NCBI GenBank assembly: GCA_902496115.1
Contig: CABUZK010000020.1
Coordinates: 1 to 29,760 of the forward strand
Source of the DNA: an uncultured Collinsella sp.
GTDB lineage: Bacteria > Actinomycetota > Coriobacteriia > Coriobacteriales > Coriobacteriaceae
Length of the DNA: 29,760 nucleotides
Direction of reading: 5' to 3'
In this document: positions 7,622 to 14,443 of the stretch, piece by piece
How the letters are laid out: each line of letters begins with the position of its first letter
Numbering within the stretch: the first letter of the stretch is position 1
Notes under the pieces: generated by a model
What the model was told of the DNA's origin: nothing
The model's input: the letters and a program-made list of their open reading frames with translations, nothing else
Databases searched by the model: none
Made by a program: the position numbers and the translations under genes

Positions 7622-7942
7622 TTAGAGTCCAGCTGGCCAGCGACAGGCGGCCAAGTCGACGTGCATGGAATCGGTAAACGCCACGCCCTCCCCCATTAAG
7701 AGCTCGCGCTGAGCATCGGGACCGCCAAAGGCAAAGCCCTCACAGATACGGCCGTCGGCAAACACCACGCGATGACAGGGAATTTGACCAGGGCGTGGGT
7801 TGCTATGCAGCGCATACCCCACATAGCGTGCACTTCGCGCGCGACCGGCGAGCAGCGCCACCTGACCGTACGTGGCGACCATCCCCTCGGGGATCTGCTC
7901 GACCACCTCATACACCTGCTCAAAAAAGCCCTCAGACGCCAT
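7622..7942 (-). CDS. MGMT/alkyltransferase-like DNA-binding domain protein
   Basis: A 106-residue protein corresponding to the C-terminal DNA-binding/active-site domain of O6-alkylguanine DNA alkyltransferase. It shows TYGQVALLAG (helix-turn-helix region), ARYVGYAL and the PCHRVV motif with Cys56. Because the acceptor cysteine is present, it could repair alkylated bases itself, unlike alkyltransferase-like (ATL) proteins in which Cys is replaced. However it lacks the N-terminal domain and is the length of ATL proteins. The ATG at 7942 has GGGAG seven bases upstream; the longer open frame runs into the inverted repeats at 7977-8066 and is rejected. Activity is uncertain, family is firm. Confidence 0.85.
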   Translation of the reverse strand: MASEGFFEQVYEVVEQIPEGMVATYGQVALLAGRARSARYVGYALHSNPRPGQIPCHRVVFADGRICEGFAFGGPDAQRELLMGEGVAFTDSMHVDLAACRWPAGL

Positions 7943-7976
7943 CGCTCGCTCCCTTCTCCGCATTAACAGCATAAAG

Positions 7977-8012
7977 AAATGATCCCTTGGGGACGGAGGA
8001 AAACGGATCATT
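7977..8012 (-). repeat. REP-like repeat, family B, copy 2 (inverted)
   Basis: Same unit as at 974-1024 in opposite orientation. Its left part AAATGATCCC and right part CGGATCATT are complementary to copy 3, 20 bases away. Together the two copies make a near-perfect inverted repeat with 35-base arms. Confidence 0.9.
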
Positions 8013-8031
8013 CGCGGCCTCCGTGCGGTCG

Positions 8032-8066
8032 ATGATCCGTTTTCCTCCGTCCCCAAGGGATCATTT
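8032..8066 (+). repeat. REP-like repeat, family B, copy 3
   Basis: Forward copy, ATGATCCG through GGGATCATTT, facing copy 2 to form a paired (REPIN/BIME-like) structure. It ends 13 bases from the stop of the DegV gene, whose transcript would fold into a long hairpin here. Confidence 0.9.
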
Positions 8067-8079
8067 GTTGGCAGGTTGG

Positions 8080-8934
8080 TTAGTTGGCGGGCTGGAAGAA
8101 GGCTACGGCTACGGCACCGGGGCCTACGTGGGTGCCGATGGTGGCACCGATGGTGTGAACGGGCAGCTCGCCCTCGGTGTGGCCAGCCCACAGTGCCGCG
8201 CTGTCCTCGATATACTTCTTGAGCACCGCATCCGAAAGGCCCGTATAGCCGAGCGCCAGCGGCATGGAAAAGTCGATGCCGCCCGCCTTTTCGACCTTTT
8301 GGTTCAGCAGGTTGCGGCCGTTCTTGGAACCGCGTGCCTTGCCCAGCTGCACGATTAGACCGTCCTCGACAGCTACCACAGGCTTTACGTTGAGCAGCGT
8401 ACCCACGGCGCCGGCAGCAGCAGACAGGCGACCGCCGCGCACCAGGTACTCCAGCGTCTCGAGCAGGCCGATAACCACCACGCGGTCACGCACGGCCTCG
8501 ACCGCCGCTGCGATCTGGGCCGCGCTACGGCCCTCGTCCACCAAGCGCAGCGCATACTCAACCAGGATGCGTTCACCCAGGGTGACGTTGTTGCTATCAA
8601 CCACGTACACATCGCCGCCCGGCGCCTCGGCTAGTGCGGTACGGGCGCTCTGATTGGTGCCCGAGAGCTTAGCGCCCACGGTAATAATCACAGCCTCATC
8701 GCCGGCTTCGCGAACCTCGGCGATAGCCTGCGAAAACGCGTACGGGTTGACCTGGCCGGTCTTGGGCAGCTCATCGCGCTCCACGAGCATCTCGTAAAAG
8801 CGCTGGTGATCGATGTCGATGCCATCCATGTACACATCGGTGCCAAAGGTGACGGACAGCGGCAAAACGGCCAGTGCCGGATGCTCCGCCGGCGACATAT
8901 CGCTTGCGGAATCGGTAATAATGCGGACGGACAT
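8080..8934 (-). CDS. DegV family protein (FakB-type fatty-acid binding)
   Basis: DegV proteins bind fatty acids and, as FakB, present them to the kinase FakA for phosphorylation and incorporation into phospholipid; cytoplasmic. The 284-residue protein starts MSVRIITDSASDMSP, the DegV N-terminal motif. It contains VLPLSVTFGTDVYMDG, TGQVNPYAF, a TLEYLVRGGRLS segment and a C-terminal HTIGATIGTHVGPGAVAVAFF, all standard. Length is normal. The ATG at 8934 has AAAGGA six bases upstream. A MarR regulator is 120 bases upstream on the same strand, a pairing that recalls fatty-acid regulation. Ligand and fakA partner are not in view. Confidence 0.92.
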   Translation of the reverse strand: MSVRIITDSASDMSPAEHPALAVLPLSVTFGTDVYMDGIDIDHQRFYEMLVERDELPKTGQVNPYAFSQAIAEVREAGDEAVIITVGAKLSGTNQSARTALAEAPGGDVYVVDSNNVTLGERILVEYALRLVDEGRSAAQIAAAVEAVRDRVVVIGLLETLEYLVRGGRLSAAAGAVGTLLNVKPVVAVEDGLIVQLGKARGSKNGRNLLNQKVEKAGGIDFSMPLALGYTGLSDAVLKKYIEDSAALWAGHTEGELPVHTIGATIGTHVGPGAVAVAFFQPAN

Positions 8935-9053
8935 AGCGAATCCTTTCTTGCGCAGGTCCCGCGCAGGGAATTTTGACAGCAAGGCCCCGGCACGGTATAC
9001 GCGCTCAAACAGGACTATGCAGTTGTTAATTGGAAGCAAATGCCCAGGCGGCC

Positions 9054-9503
9054 CTACAGCTCGCGCAAGGTGTTGAGAATCGTACGCAGCGACGCATACA
9101 TCTGCTCACGCTGCTCCACGCCCATGGCCTTGCCGGTGGTGTCGAGCACTTCACGAATAATGCAATCGGCCTCGTTCATGCTCTCGCCGCCCAACGTGGT
9201 CAGTCGAACCGGGGCGCGATACTTAACGGCGGCATCGCCCGAATCGTCGACTTCGACGTAGCCACCCTCCTCCAGATGCGCCAGCGTGCGCGAGACGGCA
9301 GCGCGGGTCACGCCAGCCATGCGGGCGAGGTCGGCACCAGTCAAGCCGTCCTTGCTGCGCTCAAGATAGTACAGGCACATGATGTCGGAGCCCTTAAGGC
9401 CCAGCCTTGCGCCCTCAGATGTCTTAATGCGCTGGATCTCCTTGTAGAGTCCGCTGATCAGTCCGACAAAGTCCTCGAAACGTGTCTCGTCGCTCTGCTG
9501 CAT
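9054..9503 (-). CDS. MarR-family transcriptional regulator
   Basis: A 149-residue winged helix-turn-helix protein. The N-terminal helix (FVGLISGLYKEIQRIK) and C-terminal helices form the dimer interface. The DNA-binding part is seen in LTGADLARMAGVTRAAVSRTLAHLEEGGYVEVDDSG, with the wing following (KYRAPVRLTTLGGESM). The start at 9503 has GAAAGGCGG upstream. The downstream DegV gene is co-oriented and close, so it may be the regulated target. FabT, the fatty-acid regulator of streptococci, is also a MarR protein, but this link is inference. Ligand unknown. Confidence 0.88.
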   Translation of the reverse strand: MQQSDETRFEDFVGLISGLYKEIQRIKTSEGARLGLKGSDIMCLYYLERSKDGLTGADLARMAGVTRAAVSRTLAHLEEGGYVEVDDSGDAAVKYRAPVRLTTLGGESMNEADCIIREVLDTTGKAMGVEQREQMYASLRTILNTLREL

Positions 9504-9607
9504 GGGAGACGACCGCCTTTCGCTTGCATAATGCTAACGGGTAAACATCTTAACCGTACCCAGCGGCCGCCAGCACTGCGCGCCCTATTTGTTAACTCAT
9601 CAACATA

Positions 9608-9648
9608 AAAACCACCACAAAGGGGACAGGCACCTTTGTGGTGGTTTT
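9608..9648. repeat. REP-like palindromic repeat, family A, copy 2
   Basis: Perfect arms AAAACCACCACAAAGG/CCTTTGTGGTGGTTTT around GGACAGGCA. It lies between the MarR promoter region and the stop of the B3/B4 gene. On the minus strand it follows that gene's stop and ends in TTTT, so it can serve as its terminator. Confidence 0.9.
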
Positions 9649-9676
9649 GACCGGCGAGTATGATTTGCAGAAGTTG

Positions 9677-10396
9677 CTACAGCTCCACGCGGGGATTGTC
9701 GCGGGTCACAAGCGTCTTAACGACAACCGTCGCCCCCAGATAGCGCTCAAGCAGCTCGGCTAAGCGATCGATGGCGGCCTGACAGTCCCCCATGCGCTCG
9801 GGCTCTACGCACTCAATCGCCAAAAACGCGTCGGCCGAATCGTCGGATAGAGCCGTTCGAACGCCGTCGCGCCAGTTCCAGCAGCGGCACACGGCGCCCG
9901 CATCGTCAATGTAGGCGAGCTCGCCGGGCAGCGTCGGGTCGTCCGCTTCCTCGCCAAGCGGCAGGAACGCATCCCCGCCGTCGGTCACCTTCAAGCGAAG
10001 GTCTCCCTCAATCGCATGCAGATCCTCGCCTCCCACGGGCAGTGCATAGGACAGCGACACCGTGTTATAGATATCCACCGCGGGCGTAATGTGGCCCACC
10101 GGCTTGCCCTTGAGCACGCGCTTGAGCAGGTTCTCGATTGAACAGCGCGCGCCCTTTTTGGTCTTGAACAGACGATAGGCCTCGCGCCACGCCTTGACCG
10201 GTGCGTTCTCGCTGATTGTATCGCTGGTCAGATGACGCTCCGCATCGATATTGGCACGGTCGAGCAGCGCCGCTATCGCGTCCACATCCTCTTGAGGTAT
10301 CTGGGCCGCGGGCTTCATACCCTCCACGACCACAACACCGACCGCCGCCTGAGGAAACAGCTCCCAAAATGAATCCTCGGCAATAAAGCTCTTCAT
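9677..10396 (-). CDS. B3/B4 domain protein (free-standing PheT-like domain)
   Basis: The 239-residue protein matches the B3/B4 domain found in the beta subunit of phenylalanyl-tRNA synthetase, which houses its editing site, here as a free-standing protein. Recognisable parts are VKAWREAYRLFKTKKGARCSIENLLKRV, then PVGHITPAVDIYNTVSLSYALPVGGEDLHAIEGDLRL, then the C-terminal DDAGAVCRCWNWRDGVRTAL. Free-standing members are assumed to clear mischarged tRNA or related amino-acid adducts, but the substrate is untested. The ATG at 10396 has GGGAG five bases upstream. The gene is led by a good promoter (10541-10569) and a long leader with a terminator-like hairpin, an unusual arrangement for a housekeeping editing factor. 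Confidence 0.85.
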   Translation of the reverse strand: MKSFIAEDSFWELFPQAAVGVVVVEGMKPAAQIPQEDVDAIAALLDRANIDAERHLTSDTISENAPVKAWREAYRLFKTKKGARCSIENLLKRVLKGKPVGHITPAVDIYNTVSLSYALPVGGEDLHAIEGDLRLKVTDGGDAFLPLGEEADDPTLPGELAYIDDAGAVCRCWNWRDGVRTALSDDSADAFLAIECVEPERMGDCQAAIDRLAELLERYLGATVVVKTLVTRDNPRVEL

Positions 10397-10440
10397 ACAT
10401 GCTCCCTTCACGATTCGCGCCCGAGCGAGGGCACCCAAAC

Positions 10441-10499
10441 AAAAAGCGCCCTTACGACGGCCACCTTCAAAGTCCTACGGTGCCGCCACAAGAGCGCTT
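10441..10499 (-). terminator. Imperfect terminator/attenuator hairpin in the B3/B4 leader
   Basis: On the minus strand AGCGCTCTT pairs with AAGGGCGCT (nine pairs, one G-U) at the base of a long imperfect arm, followed directly by TTTTTG. It lies between the promoter at 10541-10569 and the start codon at 10396. It can therefore either end read-through from pckA or attenuate the B3/B4 gene itself. Confidence 0.65.
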
Positions 10500-10540
10500 A
10501 CGCTGCCCCCATCCGGAGAAGGGGGCGATATGTCAGGCGT

Positions 10541-10569
10541 ATTGTAACCCGAGTCATCCGCGCGAGCAA
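10541..10569 (-). promoter_or_regulatory. Promoter of the B3/B4 gene
   Basis: Minus strand TTGCTC (10564-10569), 17-bp spacer, TACAAT (10541-10546). The -35 hexamer overlaps the end of a family A repeat. The leader would be about 135 bases, including a GCCCCC/GGGGGC stem-loop before the attenuator-like hairpin. Confidence 0.6.
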
Positions 10570-10608
10570 AACCACCACAAAGGTGCCTGTCCCCTTTATG
10601 GTGGTTTT
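10568..10608. repeat. REP-like palindromic repeat, family A, copy 3 (core inverted)
   Basis: Arms ACCACCACAAAGG and CCTTTATGGTGGT around TGCCTGTCC, so the core is in the opposite orientation to copies 1 and 2. It begins 16 bases past the stop of pckA and ends in TTTT on that strand. Confidence 0.88.
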
Positions 10609-10623
10609 GGGTCTGAGGCGACG

Positions 10624-12294
10624 CTAGTGGCGGAGCCCCAGCAGGCCGCGTCCGCGATGACGGGCGTCGGCGTGCACCTGAGCGTGCGGACCGGCGGCCT
10701 TGACGGACTCGGGCAGGTGCGAGTACTTCTTCTCGAAGTTCTCCTCGAACATCACGGCCAGGTTGTGCGCGGCCTCGTCGTAGCGAGCGGTGCTCTGCCA
10801 GTACTGGCGCGGCACCAGAATACCGTCGGGCACGCCATGGCACGTGGTGGGAATGTCGACGTTAAAGATGTCGTCGTGCACGAACTCGCTGTCCTCGATG
10901 GTACCGTCGAGAGCGCAGGCCACCAGGGCACGCGTGTAGGCAAGCTCGATGCGATGGCCCACGCCGTAGCCGCCGCCAATCCAGCCAGTGTTGACCAGAT
11001 AGACGCGGGTGCGACCGTCGGCGATACGCTCGCCGAGCATCTTGGCATAGACCATGGGATCGAGCGGCATAAACGGCTCGCCAAACAGCGAGGAGAACGT
11101 GGGCGTGGGCTCGGTGACGCCGACCTCGGTGCCGGGGATCTTGGCCGTAAAGCCCGTCACAAAGTGATACATGGCGGCATCGGCCGTCAGGCGCGAGATG
11201 GGCGGCAGCACGCCAAAGGCATCGCAGGTCAAAAACAACACGACACTCGGGGTAGTACCCATGCCCTTGGTCCACGCATTGGGGATATGCTCGACGGGAT
11301 AGGCCACGCGCGTATTATGCGTAATGGAGACGTCGTCGTAGTTAGGCTTGCGATTCTCATCGAGCACTACGTTTTCGCAGATGGCGCCAAAGCGAACGGC
11401 ATTGAAGATCTCGGGCTCGTGGAACGCGTCCAGGCCCTCGCACTTGGCATAGCAGCCGCCCTCGACGTTAAAGATGCCCATGTCGGACCAGCCGTGCTCG
11501 TCGTCGCCAATCAGCAGGCGCGTGGGGTTGGCCGAAAGCGTGGTCTTGCCGGTGCCCGACAGGCCAAAGAACACGGCCGTCTCGTGCGTGACGGGATCCA
11601 TGCTGGCCGAGCAGTGCATGGGCAGTACGTCGTCCTCGACAGGCAGCAGATAATTCATGACGCTGAAGATGGACTTTTTGATCTCGCCGGAGTAACCGGT
11701 GCCGGCAACCAAAATCACGCGCTCCTGGAAGTTGATGACCACGGCGGCGCTGGAGTTGAGGCCCTTGATGGCGGGGTCGCACTGGTAGCCAGGTGCCGCG
11801 AGCACGCAAAAGTCCGGCTCGCCGGTGCGCGCAATTTCGCGGGCGAGCGGACGGGCGAGCATCTGCTTAATAAAGAGCGCCTGGCTGGCACGCTCGCAGG
11901 CGACGAGCAGGCGACGCGTGTGGTTGCGGTCGGCGCCGGCCATGCCGCGAGTGACGAACACATCGCGCTCGTTGAGATAGTCGACGATGCCGGCCTTGAT
12001 GGTCTCGTAGCTCTCGATCGAAAGCGGTCGGTTGACGGCGCCCCAGGCAATCTTATCGTGGACATCGGGGGTGTCAACGATAAAGCGATCGTTGGGAGAA
12101 CGACCAGTGCGCTCCCCCGTCTCGATCACCAGCGCGCCGTTGGATGCCATGCGGCCTTCTTCGCGGCGGATGGCGTGCTCGACGAGCTCCGCGGCGGGTA
12201 GATCGACCAACAGGCGGGGCTGATTATCGGCGGGATCTTCGACCAGCGTAATGCCAAGGTTGGACAAAACTTCTGCAGGGGTAACACCAGGCAT
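10624..12294 (-). CDS. pckA: Phosphoenolpyruvate carboxykinase (ATP)
   Basis: Interconverts oxaloacetate plus ATP and phosphoenolpyruvate plus CO2. In anaerobes it often runs toward oxaloacetate to make ATP. The 556-residue protein has TGRSPNDRF (64-71), the metal/substrate region YSGEIKKS with Lys206/Lys207, MHCSA with His227, the P-loop GLSGTGKT at 244-251, and LIGDDEHGW with the metal-binding aspartates at 264-265. This is the ATP-type kinase fold, not the GTP type. The ATG at 12294 has a perfect GGAGG eight bases upstream. The last 25 residues (HAQVHADARHRGRG) are basic and slightly longer than usual. Two palindromes upstream suggest catabolite-type control. A family A repeat follows the stop. 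Confidence 0.95.
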   Translation of the reverse strand: MPGVTPAEVLSNLGITLVEDPADNQPRLLVDLPAAELVEHAIRREEGRMASNGALVIETGERTGRSPNDRFIVDTPDVHDKIAWGAVNRPLSIESYETIKAGIVDYLNERDVFVTRGMAGADRNHTRRLLVACERASQALFIKQMLARPLAREIARTGEPDFCVLAAPGYQCDPAIKGLNSSAAVVINFQERVILVAGTGYSGEIKKSIFSVMNYLLPVEDDVLPMHCSASMDPVTHETAVFFGLSGTGKTTLSANPTRLLIGDDEHGWSDMGIFNVEGGCYAKCEGLDAFHEPEIFNAVRFGAICENVVLDENRKPNYDDVSITHNTRVAYPVEHIPNAWTKGMGTTPSVVLFLTCDAFGVLPPISRLTADAAMYHFVTGFTAKIPGTEVGVTEPTPTFSSLFGEPFMPLDPMVYAKMLGERIADGRTRVYLVNTGWIGGGYGVGHRIELAYTRALVACALDGTIEDSEFVHDDIFNVDIPTTCHGVPDGILVPRQYWQSTARYDEAAHNLAVMFEENFEKKYSHLPESVKAAGPHAQVHADARHRGRGLLGLRH

Positions 12295-12335
12295 GGGGCC
12301 TCCTTTAAAAACGCGATACGCGGACGCGGCGCGCA

Positions 12336-12351
12336 CTTTACTCACGTAAAG
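12336..12351. promoter_or_regulatory. Inverted repeat upstream of pckA
   Basis: CTTTAC-tcac-GTAAAG, 42 bases before the pckA start codon; candidate operator or 5' leader stem. Confidence 0.45.
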
Positions 12352-12368
12352 CCCGTTGTACCCGATAT

Positions 12369-12384
12369 GCAAAAACGTTTTTGC
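12369..12384. promoter_or_regulatory. Perfect 16-bp palindrome upstream of pckA
   Basis: GCAAAAACGTTTTTGC, with a central CG as in LacI/CcpA-type operators. It lies 75 bases before the pckA start and would suit carbon-source control. The regulator is not in the window. Confidence 0.5.
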
Positions 12385-12436
12385 GGCAACGGCGAAGCGC
12401 CCGCCCAACGGTCAATAATCGCAGGCAAGCGGCCTA

Positions 12437-12573
12437 GTCATTGGGGACGTTCTTACACGACCAGTCGTTGGGGACACTCTTAAACAGGCAACAACCAAGG
12501 AGTGTCCCTAGATGCCGGCACTTAGGGACACTCCCAAAGTGTCGGCACATAAGGAACGTCCCTAAGTGCCGAC
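12437..12573. repeat. Cluster of REP-like repeats, family C
   Basis: Several copies of a unit with core GTCGGCACTTAGGGAC(G/A). GGAGTGTCCCTA (12499-12510) is inverted at 12523-12534. GGCACTTAGGGAC (12517-12529) is inverted at 12558-12570. A diverged direct copy, GTCGGCACATAAGGAACGTCC, starts at 12541. TTGGGGACGTTCTTA and TTGGGGACACTCTTA at 12440-12485 are related half-units. The cluster fills the gap between the pckA promoter region and the flippase gene. Confidence 0.8.
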
Positions 12574-12597
12574 TACTGAATGGCACCGCCTACAATA

Positions 12598-12614
12598 TTG
12601 AACAATCCGTTCAA
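12598..12614. promoter_or_regulatory. Inverted repeat upstream of the flippase gene
   Basis: TTGAAC-aatcc-GTTCAA, next to TACAAT (12591-12596) and upstream of TATACT (12640-12645), a probable -10. Candidate operator. Confidence 0.4.
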
Positions 12615-12673
12615 AAACACGAGCAAACACCGCCGCGTCTATACTAGAGCGCAGCAATAGAAAGGACTCCGCC

Positions 12674-14248
12674 TTGAGCATCACGCCCCTCGATAGCATC
12701 CGCCGCGCCATCGCCCGCCGCAACGGCGTCACCGACCCCACCGTATCGGGCGGGGCGCACGGGCAGGGCGGACGCATCGAGAACGGCCTGTTCCCCGCAT
12801 CGCACGCCGCCGAGGAGCTCGCACGAATCCAAGAGCTAAGCCAGCGTAACGCCGGCGGTCCCGACAGCAACCAGGCCACACGCCGTCGCCGCGAGCGCGA
12901 TCGCCAGCCCGGCCCCATCCACCGCATGGTCAATGCCTGGTGGAACCGCCTGCTCGGAGCCGTCTACGGCGGCGGCTTCTCCACGCAAGAAGCCGAGTAC
13001 GAAGATCATGCCACCCGTCGCGACTACCTTTGGAATACCCTGGGCACCGCCGTATGGGGCATGGCGTTTCCTCTGCTCACCATCGTGTCCACGCAGCTCG
13101 TGGGCGCCGAGGAAGCCGGCAAGTTCTCCATTGCGTTTGTCACCGGCACGCTCATCATGATCGCGTGCAACTACGGCGTGCGCAATTTTCAGGTCTCGGA
13201 CATCGACGAGAAGGCGTCCTTTGCCTCCTACCAGCTCAACCGCTGGCTTTGCGGAGCATTCGCGCTGGCCTGCGGCCTTGCATACAGCAGTGCCCGCGGC
13301 TACGACGCGCAGATGGCAACGATCGGCCTGGGCGTCTACCTGTATAAGGTGATCGACGGCGTGGCGGACGTGTACGAGGGCCGCCTGCAGCAGGCCGATA
13401 AACTCTACCTGGCCGGCATGAGCCAAACGCTGCGCTCCGTCGGCGTCATCGCGGTCTTTAGCGTGGCGCTGTTCCTTACGCGCAGCATGCCCATCGCGGC
13501 CATGGCCATGGGTGTCACCGCCATCGTCTCGCTCGTGCTGGTCACCGCGCCGCTGGCCCTGCTCGAAACCGAAAAATCGCGTCGCGTGAGTCTGCGCGAG
13601 GTCGGCCACCTGTTTGTCCAGTGCGCCCCGCTCTTTGGCGCACTGTTCCTGTTCAACCTCATCGAGAGCATGCCCAAGTTTGTGATGGAAGGCACGCTGG
13701 CCTACAAATATCAGCTGTACTTTAATGCCCTGTTCTTTCCGGCGCAGGCTATTTTGCTGAGCATCGGATTTGTCTATAAACCGCAGCTTTTGCGTCTGTC
13801 GAGCATTTGGGCGAACCCGCGCAAACGCCGCCGTTTTGACTTGATTATTATTGCCGTTATGGCGCTGATCGTGGCCATCACCGGCGTATGCGCCGCATTT
13901 ATGGCCGGCCCCGGCATTCCCCTCATGAGCTTTATGTACGACCTCAACTTTGAGCGCTACCGCACATTGGCGCTGCTGATGGTCGTCGCCGGCGGCGTAA
14001 CCGCGGCCATCGATTTTATCTACGCCATCATCACGGTGCTGCGCCACGCTGGAGACGTCACCAAGATCTACCTGATCTGCTTTGCCGTGAGCGTAGTGCT
14101 CCCGGTGATCCTGATCAACCTGCTGGGCCTGATGGGTGCCGTCGTGAGCTACCTGGCTATCATGGCCCTACTGCTGGTGCTGTTGATTGTCGAATACGCC
14201 CACATTCGCCAACGCATAGAACGCGACCGCAACCCGTACGGCGCCTAA
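12674..14248 (+). CDS. Polysaccharide flippase-like membrane protein (MVF/Wzx superfamily)
   Basis: Polytopic membrane protein of 524 residues resembling lipid-linked polysaccharide flippases. The first 115 residues are hydrophilic, charged and unlike the rest (IARRNGVTDPTVSGG, RRRRERDRQPG). About twelve hydrophobic segments follow from WNTLGTAVWGMAFPLLTIV to the end, with VGAEEAGKFSIAFVTGTLIMI typical of this fold. The start is TTG at 12674 with AAAGGA nine bases upstream; no ATG occurs before residue 85. A long cytoplasmic N-terminus is unusual for flippases and could interact with a partner. No glycosyltransferases are adjacent, so its substrate is unknown. A probable -10, TATACT, is at 12640-12645. 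Confidence 0.75.
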   Translation: MSITPLDSIRRAIARRNGVTDPTVSGGAHGQGGRIENGLFPASHAAEELARIQELSQRNAGGPDSNQATRRRRERDRQPGPIHRMVNAWWNRLLGAVYGGGFSTQEAEYEDHATRRDYLWNTLGTAVWGMAFPLLTIVSTQLVGAEEAGKFSIAFVTGTLIMIACNYGVRNFQVSDIDEKASFASYQLNRWLCGAFALACGLAYSSARGYDAQMATIGLGVYLYKVIDGVADVYEGRLQQADKLYLAGMSQTLRSVGVIAVFSVALFLTRSMPIAAMAMGVTAIVSLVLVTAPLALLETEKSRRVSLREVGHLFVQCAPLFGALFLFNLIESMPKFVMEGTLAYKYQLYFNALFFPAQAILLSIGFVYKPQLLRLSSIWANPRKRRRFDLIIIAVMALIVAITGVCAAFMAGPGIPLMSFMYDLNFERYRTLALLMVVAGGVTAAIDFIYAIITVLRHAGDVTKIYLICFAVSVVLPVILINLLGLMGAVVSYLAIMALLLVLLIVEYAHIRQRIERDRNPYGA

Positions 14249-14269
14249 TTCGAATCAATTTGAAGAAAA

Positions 14270-14436
14270 GAAACGTCGATGTTTTGGCACCGACAGCGAG
14301 CAGTCTCGAAGTGCCCCAGGTTGGCGCGAAAGAGGAGCGACGCGTACTTCCGTACGCGAGCGACGGTTTGAGCGACAAGATGGGGTGCTTCGGGGCTGCG
14401 CAGCGTCAACGTGGCCGCCGTTCGGTAGAACGGCGG
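14270..14436. repeat. Dyad-rich intergenic segment, probable dispersed element
   Basis: Contains GCGTAC-ttcc-GTACGC-type symmetry around 14339-14358 (CGCGTACTTCCGTACGCG) and a perfect 9-bp hairpin CCGCCGTTC-ggta-GAACGGCGG at 14415-14436. Neither hairpin has a T tract. It separates convergent genes. I have the impression that similar segments recur in Collinsella-like genomes, but only one copy is in this window. Confidence 0.4.
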
Positions 14437-14443
14437 AACAAAG

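Noticed and set aside
7565..8066. CRISPR array
   Set aside because: Repeats are palindromic, in mixed orientations and irregularly spaced, with no uniform spacers and no cas genes.
12836..14047. 403-codon minus-strand frame across the flippase gene
   Set aside because: Low-complexity, His/Asp/Gly-rich shadow; the plus strand has coherent membrane segments and a ribosome-binding site.
14415..14436. Terminator between flippase and phosphatase genes
   Set aside because: Perfect stem but no T run on either strand.
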